DNA from: an uncultured Lewinella sp. | Lineage (GTDB): Bacteria; Bacteroidota; Bacteroidia; Chitinophagales; Saprospiraceae | Direction of reading: 5' to 3' | Assembly (NCBI GenBank): GCA_937949535.1 | Contig: CALEDI010000076.1 | Span: 1-42,433, forward strand | DNA length: 42,433 bases | In this document: piece after piece, positions 38,403-42,433 of the stretch | Numbering within the stretch: the stretch's first letter is position 1 | How the letters are laid out: each line of letters opens with the position of its first letter | Translations under genes and position numbers: made by a program | Notes under the pieces: model-generated | The model's database searches: none | What the model was told of the DNA's origin: nothing | What the model saw: only the letters and a program-made list of their open reading frames with translations

Positions 38403-41400
38403 ATGAACAACAAATTTTTACTATTATTAATGTTCTCACTGCTCTTTGCGGTGGAAGCGGCGGCCCAGACAACCGGGGCGTTAAACTACCAAGCCGCTGT
38501 ACGCGACGCCAGTGGTAACGTACTGGCTAATGAGGACCTCATGATTACCTTCAGGTTAATCAGAATCGGGAACCCAAACGACACAATCTATATCGAAGAT
38601 GTCGACGCAATGACCAATGAATTTGGTATCGTTAACACCGAGGTAGGTGCTGATGGAGAATTGCTGACAGTAGATTGGGCTAACGGTCCTTATATCTTGA
38701 ATACAACTATTGTTACCGAAGATGATATGACCATCGTAACCGAGCGCGAATTAGGCGCCGTTCCGTATGCCCTATATGCTCTTAACGGTGTTGAAGGCCC
38801 TCAAGGCCCTAGAGGTATCCAAGGCCCTCAAGGCCTTCAAGGTGTTCAAGGTCCTCGCGGCCTTCAAGGAGCCCAAGGAGCCCAAGGTGAGCAAGGTCAA
38901 ACAGGTTCTCAAGGCCCACAAGGCCTTCAAGGCGAACAAGGTATCCAAGGTGAACCTGGCGTGGCTGGAGCAAACGGAGCTGATGGCCAAGATGGCGAAC
39001 AAGGCCCTCGTGGCCTCCAAGGCCCACAAGGAGAACAAGGCCCTGCCGGTGTTGATGGAACCAATGGTGCCGACGGCGCTGATGGCCCTCGCGGAGAACA
39101 AGGCCCTCGCGGCGAGCAAGGTGAACGTGGACCACAGGGTATTGCTGGTGCTAACGGTGCCGACGGTGCCGACGGCGCTGATGGTGCCGACGGTGAGCGC
39201 GGTGAGCAAGGCGAACGTGGCCCTCAAGGTCTTCAAGGCATAGCGGGTGAACAAGGCCCTACAGGCGAGCAAGGTGAACGTGGCCCGCAAGGCGTCCAAG
39301 GCGAACAAGGTGTCTCGGGCGAACGTGGCGAACAAGGCCCACAAGGCGAACAAGGCCCACAAGGCCCACAAGGCGAACAAGGTCCACAAGGCCTTCAAGG
39401 CGATGTCGGCCCCCAAGGCTCACAAGGACCTGAAGGTGCTGATGGTGCCGATGGTGCTGAAGGCCCTCGTGGCCCGCAAGGTGAAATAGGCCCCGCTGGT
39501 GAACAAGGCCCTCAAGGCCCAGAAGGCCAACGAGGCATCCCGGGTGAACAAGGCCCAGAAGGCCCGCAAGGACCCGCAGGCAGAGATGGCGTTGATGGAA
39601 TTCAAGGCCCACAAGGTGAGCAAGGTGCTCAAGGTGCCGAAGGCCCTCAGGGACCACAAGGATTACAAGGACCACAAGGTGAACAAGGACCAGAAGGACC
39701 ACAGGGCCCACAAGGCCTCCAAGGGATCACTGGTGAACAAGGAGAACGCGGCCCTCAAGGTATTGCTGGTGCTAATGGCGCAGACGGAGCAGACGGAGCA
39801 GACGGCGCAGACGGTGTCCGTGGCCCAGAAGGCGAACGTGGCCCACAAGGCCTACAAGGCCCAGAAGGCGATCAAGGCCCACAAGGCGAAGAAGGCCCTC
39901 GTGGCCCTCAAGGCATACAAGGCCCATCTGGTGAACAAGGCGAACGAGGCATCCAAGGCGAACGAGGCATCCAAGGCGAACAAGGCATCCAAGGCGAACA
40001 AGGAGTAGCTGGCCCAGAAGGTCCACGAGGCCAAGAGGGTGCTCAGGGGCCCGCTGGTATTGATGGTGCTGATGGTGCTGAAGGCCCAAGAGGCCCGCAA
40101 GGAAATGTTGGCCCCGCTGGCGAACAAGGCCCACAAGGCGAAGTCGGCCAACGAGGTATTCCTGGTGAACAAGGCCCAGAAGGCCCACAAGGCCCTGCTG
40201 GTAGAGACGGTGTTGATGGCCTCGAAGGCCCACAAGGTCCACAAGGCCTACAAGGCGAACAAGGCCCACAAGGCCCACGTGGCCTACAAGGCGAACAAGG
40301 CGAACAAGGCCCACAAGGTATCCAAGGCGATCAAGGCCCTATCGGACAAGCAGGCCCACAAGGCCCACAAGGTGAACAAGGAGCAACAGGCCCCCAGGGT
40401 ATCCAAGGTGAGCAAGGTTTACAAGGCCTACAAGGACCAGAAGGTCCTCAAGGCCTTCAAGGCGAACAAGGTCTACAAGGTGTCCAAGGTGAGCAAGGCT
40501 TACAAGGAGCCGAAGGGCCTCAAGGTATTCAAGGACAGCAAGGAGCCCGAGGCTTAAGAGGTTCAACAGGCCCACAAGGAGACCAAGGTGTCCAAGGTGT
40601 CCAAGGAGAACGCGGCGAGCAAGGCCCACAAGGCTTAGCTGGTCAAGACGGCGCACAAGGTCCACAAGGCGAGCAAGGCCCACAGGGTGTAGCTGGCCAG
40701 AACGGAGCTGACGGCCAAGACGGTGCTGACGGTATCGACGGAGCTCAAGGCCCACAGGGTGAGCAAGGTCCTCAAGGTATCCAAGGCGAGCACGGCCCAC
40801 ACGGTCTAGCTGGCCAAGACGGAGCTGACGGCCAAGACGGCGCACAAGGTCCACAAGGCGAGCAAGGCCCACAGGGTGTAGCTGGTCAGAACGGAGCTGA
40901 CGGTCAAGACGGTGCTGACGGTATCGACGGTACTCAAGGCGAACGCGGTCCTCAAGGTATTGAGGGAGCTGCTGGTATTAACGGCCTAGACGGTGCCCAA
41001 GGCCCTCAAGGTGCCCAAGGCCCTCAAGGTGTCCAAGGTGTAGCTGGTCCTACCGGCCCGCAAGGTGCCCAAGGCGAACGTGGTGAGCAAGGCGAACAGG
41101 GTGTCAAAGGCCCTCAGGGTGACCAAGGCATTCAAGGCGTGCAAGGGGAGATCGGTGCTACTGGCCCCGAAGGACCTGCTGGCCCAGAAGGTCCACGCGG
41201 CGAACAAGGCCAACTAGGTCCTCAAGGTCCTCAAGGTGAAGTCGGAATGATGGGCCCACAAGGTATCCAAGGTATCCAAGGCGAACGCGGTGAGCAAGGA
41301 GAGCAGGGTGTCAAAGGCCCTCAGGGTGACCAAGGCATTCAAGGCCTTCAAGGTGAGACTGGTGCTACTGGTCCTCAAGGCCCTGCTGGCCCCGAAGGCC

Positions 41401-42113
41401 CACGCGGAGAACAAGGCCAAGTAGGTCCTCAAGGACCTCAGGGTGAAATGGGCATGATGGGTCCCGAAGGTATCCAAGGTATCCAAGGCGAACGCGGTGA
41501 GCAAGGTGAGCAGGGTGTCAAAGGCCCTCAGGGTGACCAAGGTATCCAAGGTATCCAAGGTGAAACCGGCGAAACCGGTGAGCGCGGCCCTCGTGGCTTT
41601 GAAGGCCCTCGTGGCTTCCAAGGTATTCAAGGTATCGCTGGCCTTCAAGGTGAAATGGGTATGATGGGACCAGAAGGTGCTCGTGGTGCTGACGGTGCTC
41701 AAGGCCCAGAAGGCCCCCGTGGTGCTGACGGTGCTCAGGGTATTCAAGGCGTACAAGGTCTCCAAGGTGATCGTGGCCCACAAGGCCCACAAGGCCCACG
41801 TGGCCCATCCGGTGTTGCTACTGCTGCCGCTAGCTACTCAGGTGTTTCTCTTACAGAAACGTATGATGCTGCTAGCAACCTCAACTTCTTCGTAGAAGAT
41901 GACGGCAACGAAGATGAGTCTTACCTCCGGGTTAGCCTCTTCGACACTGACCTAACGGCGTTCAACAACGTCTTCCAGGTCAATGCCAACCAGTTGGGCG
42001 TAATGCAAACCATCGAGTATGTAGACGGAGACGCGATCATTCGCTTCTTCAACATGAACGGTGAAATAGTTGATGCTGATACTCTTGCACGGATTACGGT
42101 ACTCGTATTCTAA
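38403..42113 (+). CDS. Giant collagen-like surface protein
   Basis: This 1236-residue protein starts at [22 protein letters not shown] (signal peptide); an ATG-less upstream extension is rejected. Residues 23-128 form a beta-rich N-terminal head ([35 protein letters not shown]) that is shared by many Bacteroidota surface fibres. From residue 129 to 1136 there are about 336 Gly-X-Y triplets in unbroken register, rich in [12 protein letters not shown] and GER, with few prolines in Y and many acidic residues. A 100-residue C-terminal domain (from about 1137: [22 protein letters not shown]) closes the chain and could nucleate the trimer. There is no T9SS tail. It should form a trimeric fibre. A weak -7 region (TACATTTTTG) lies at 38369. 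Internal DNA duplications are listed separately. Confidence 0.93.
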   Translation: MNNKFLLLLMFSLLFAVEAAAQTTGALNYQAAVRDASGNVLANEDLMITFRLIRIGNPNDTIYIEDVDAMTNEFGIVNTEVGADGELLTVDWANGPYILNTTIVTEDDMTIVTERELGAVPYALYALNGVEGPQGPRGIQGPQGLQGVQGPRGLQGAQGAQGEQGQTGSQGPQGLQGEQGIQGEPGVAGANGADGQDGEQGPRGLQGPQGEQGPAGVDGTNGADGADGPRGEQGPRGEQGERGPQGIAGANGADGADGADGADGERGEQGERGPQGLQGIAGEQGPTGEQGERGPQGVQGEQGVSGERGEQGPQGEQGPQGPQGEQGPQGLQGDVGPQGSQGPEGADGADGAEGPRGPQGEIGPAGEQGPQGPEGQRGIPGEQGPEGPQGPAGRDGVDGIQGPQGEQGAQGAEGPQGPQGLQGPQGEQGPEGPQGPQGLQGITGEQGERGPQGIAGANGADGADGADGADGVRGPEGERGPQGLQGPEGDQGPQGEEGPRGPQGIQGPSGEQGERGIQGERGIQGEQGIQGEQGVAGPEGPRGQEGAQGPAGIDGADGAEGPRGPQGNVGPAGEQGPQGEVGQRGIPGEQGPEGPQGPAGRDGVDGLEGPQGPQGLQGEQGPQGPRGLQGEQGEQGPQGIQGDQGPIGQAGPQGPQGEQGATGPQGIQGEQGLQGLQGPEGPQGLQGEQGLQGVQGEQGLQGAEGPQGIQGQQGARGLRGSTGPQGDQGVQGVQGERGEQGPQGLAGQDGAQGPQGEQGPQGVAGQNGADGQDGADGIDGAQGPQGEQGPQGIQGEHGPHGLAGQDGADGQDGAQGPQGEQGPQGVAGQNGADGQDGADGIDGTQGERGPQGIEGAAGINGLDGAQGPQGAQGPQGVQGVAGPTGPQGAQGERGEQGEQGVKGPQGDQGIQGVQGEIGATGPEGPAGPEGPRGEQGQLGPQGPQGEVGMMGPQGIQGIQGERGEQGEQGVKGPQGDQGIQGLQGETGATGPQGPAGPEGPRGEQGQVGPQGPQGEMGMMGPEGIQGIQGERGEQGEQGVKGPQGDQGIQGIQGETGETGERGPRGFEGPRGFQGIQGIAGLQGEMGMMGPEGARGADGAQGPEGPRGADGAQGIQGVQGLQGDRGPQGPQGPRGPSGVATAAASYSGVSLTETYDAASNLNFFVEDDGNEDESYLRVSLFDTDLTAFNNVFQVNANQLGVMQTIEYVDGDAIIRFFNMNGEIVDADTLARITVLVF
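39138..40220 (+). repeat. 621-bp duplication inside the collagen gene
   Basis: Three separate landmarks recur exactly 621 bp apart: 39138/39759 (Gly-Ile-Ala-Gly-Ala-Asn), 39450/40071 ([13 protein letters not shown]) and 39582/40203 (RDGVDG). The unit is 207 residues, or 69 triplets. Synonymous sites differ between copies, so the duplication is not brand new. Confidence 0.8.
40681..41058 (+). repeat. 189-bp tandem duplication inside the collagen gene
   Basis: The segment encoding [19 protein letters not shown] starts at 40681 and again at 40870, 189 bp (63 residues, 21 triplets) apart. Confidence 0.75.
41101..41721 (+). repeat. 207-bp tandem triplication inside the collagen gene
   Basis: The landmark encoding [13 protein letters not shown] occurs at 41101, 41308 and 41515, each 207 bp apart (69 residues, 23 triplets). 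The third copy diverges after its first third. This period is one third of the 621-bp unit upstream. Confidence 0.82.
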
Positions 42114-42147
42114 ACAAGAGGCTAGCTTCGGCTAAGTTCCCAAAGAC

Positions 42148-42190
42148 GGAAAACCGTATCGCTCTTGTAGCGGTACGGTTTTCCTCTTTT
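42148..42190 (+). terminator. Intrinsic terminator of the collagen gene
   Basis: GGAAAACCGTA (42148-42158) pairs with TACGGTTTTCC (42174-42184), with partial pairing inside and a TCTTTT tail. It lies about 35 bp after the stop codon. Confidence 0.85.
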
Positions 42191-42433
42191 AGGGTATCCA
42201 CCAAAACACCGATTGGCTACATCTACCTAGCAAAGGAGACCCGATGACCGGGCCGCCAGAGCGGAGTCCCCGTTCGGGTGCAATACAACGTACCAATTAG
42301 AATCAGGTTTGAGTAAGTCACGCTAAGCAAAAGCCGGAACGTTTTCCCTTAACCACGAAATTAATTTCGAGACCACCCACCAAAAGACCACCAGAACGCA
42401 TCCCTATACCAAACAACTCCAATACCATGTCTT
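42191..42433. other. Right-end intergenic stretch
   Basis: No gene is recognisable. An ATG at 42427 preceded by AATACC may begin the next gene, which would lie outside the window. Small GC hairpins (for example CCCG..CGGG near 42270-42282) are not convincing. Confidence 0.35.

Noticed and set aside
38767-41895. Several Lys/Val-rich and Leu/Gly/His-rich frames across the collagen tract
   Set aside because: They are frame-shifted readings of the Gly-X-Y codon repeats, with no independent evidence.

Overview
This window looks like chromosomal DNA of a Bacteroidota bacterium, most likely a member of the Saprospiria close to Lewinella or Neolewinella. That placement is an inference. It rests on three proteins with type IX secretion (T9SS) C-terminal sorting domains, several Bacteroidota-type -7 promoter boxes (TAnnTTTG), few Shine-Dalgarno sequences, a mix of Bacteroidota-restricted families, and a very long collagen-like surface protein. 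No phage, insertion sequence, CRISPR array, tRNA or rRNA was seen.

Layout. 1-540 is gene-free and full of inverted repeats. 541-4169 (-) holds an M16 protease pair: an active zinc subunit followed by an inactive lipoprotein subunit. 4972-7130 (+) encodes a MORN-type lipoprotein, a DUF4349 lipoprotein and a Uma2-type nuclease-like protein. 7175-8896 (-) is a large conserved protein with a nucleosidase-like C-terminus. 8897-9378 contains a 190-bp nested palindrome. 9379-14015 (-) holds a DUF937-OmpA fusion and a tight four-gene unit (serine hydrolase, small membrane protein, ECF sigma factor, small membrane protein). 14248-20570 (+) holds an esterase, a secreted GH5/CBM6/T9SS glucanase, a methylmalonyl-CoA-epimerase/methyltransferase fusion and an MFS transporter. 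20755-25490 holds a T9SS cargo protein, an SLC12-like transporter (-) and two rhodaneses. 25547-27938 (-) holds an LpxR-like lipid A deacylase and two OmpH/Skp chaperones. 28436-30042 (+) is peroxiredoxin-clpS-aat, an N-degron cluster. 30055-34682 (-) holds a GH3/beta-lactamase fusion and a DUF819 transporter. 34963-37182 (+) is a membrane pyrophosphatase. 37702-42113 (+) holds a small T9SS protein and a 1236-residue collagen-like protein.

How the genes fit together. Much of the window concerns the cell envelope: secreted polysaccharide degradation, envelope proteases, OMP chaperones, lipid A editing, peptidoglycan amino-sugar recycling and a surface collagen fibre. The clpS-aat pair supplies N-degron tagging and recognition for ClpAP-type proteolysis. 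An ECF sigma factor sits in one transcription unit with a secreted serine hydrolase.

The least conventional content is between genes. Three families of short repeats recur. One is a heptamer (CAACYTG) and one an octamer (GACTAYCT). Both often occur as inverted arrays that fill whole intergenic gaps and touch stop codons. The third is a GC-rich element with consensus TTGCACCTGCGGCCGCGCC, found between genes and at least once inside a gene. The collagen gene carries its own higher-order duplications of 621, 207 and 189 bp. All identifications come from reading the sequence; no database search was run.
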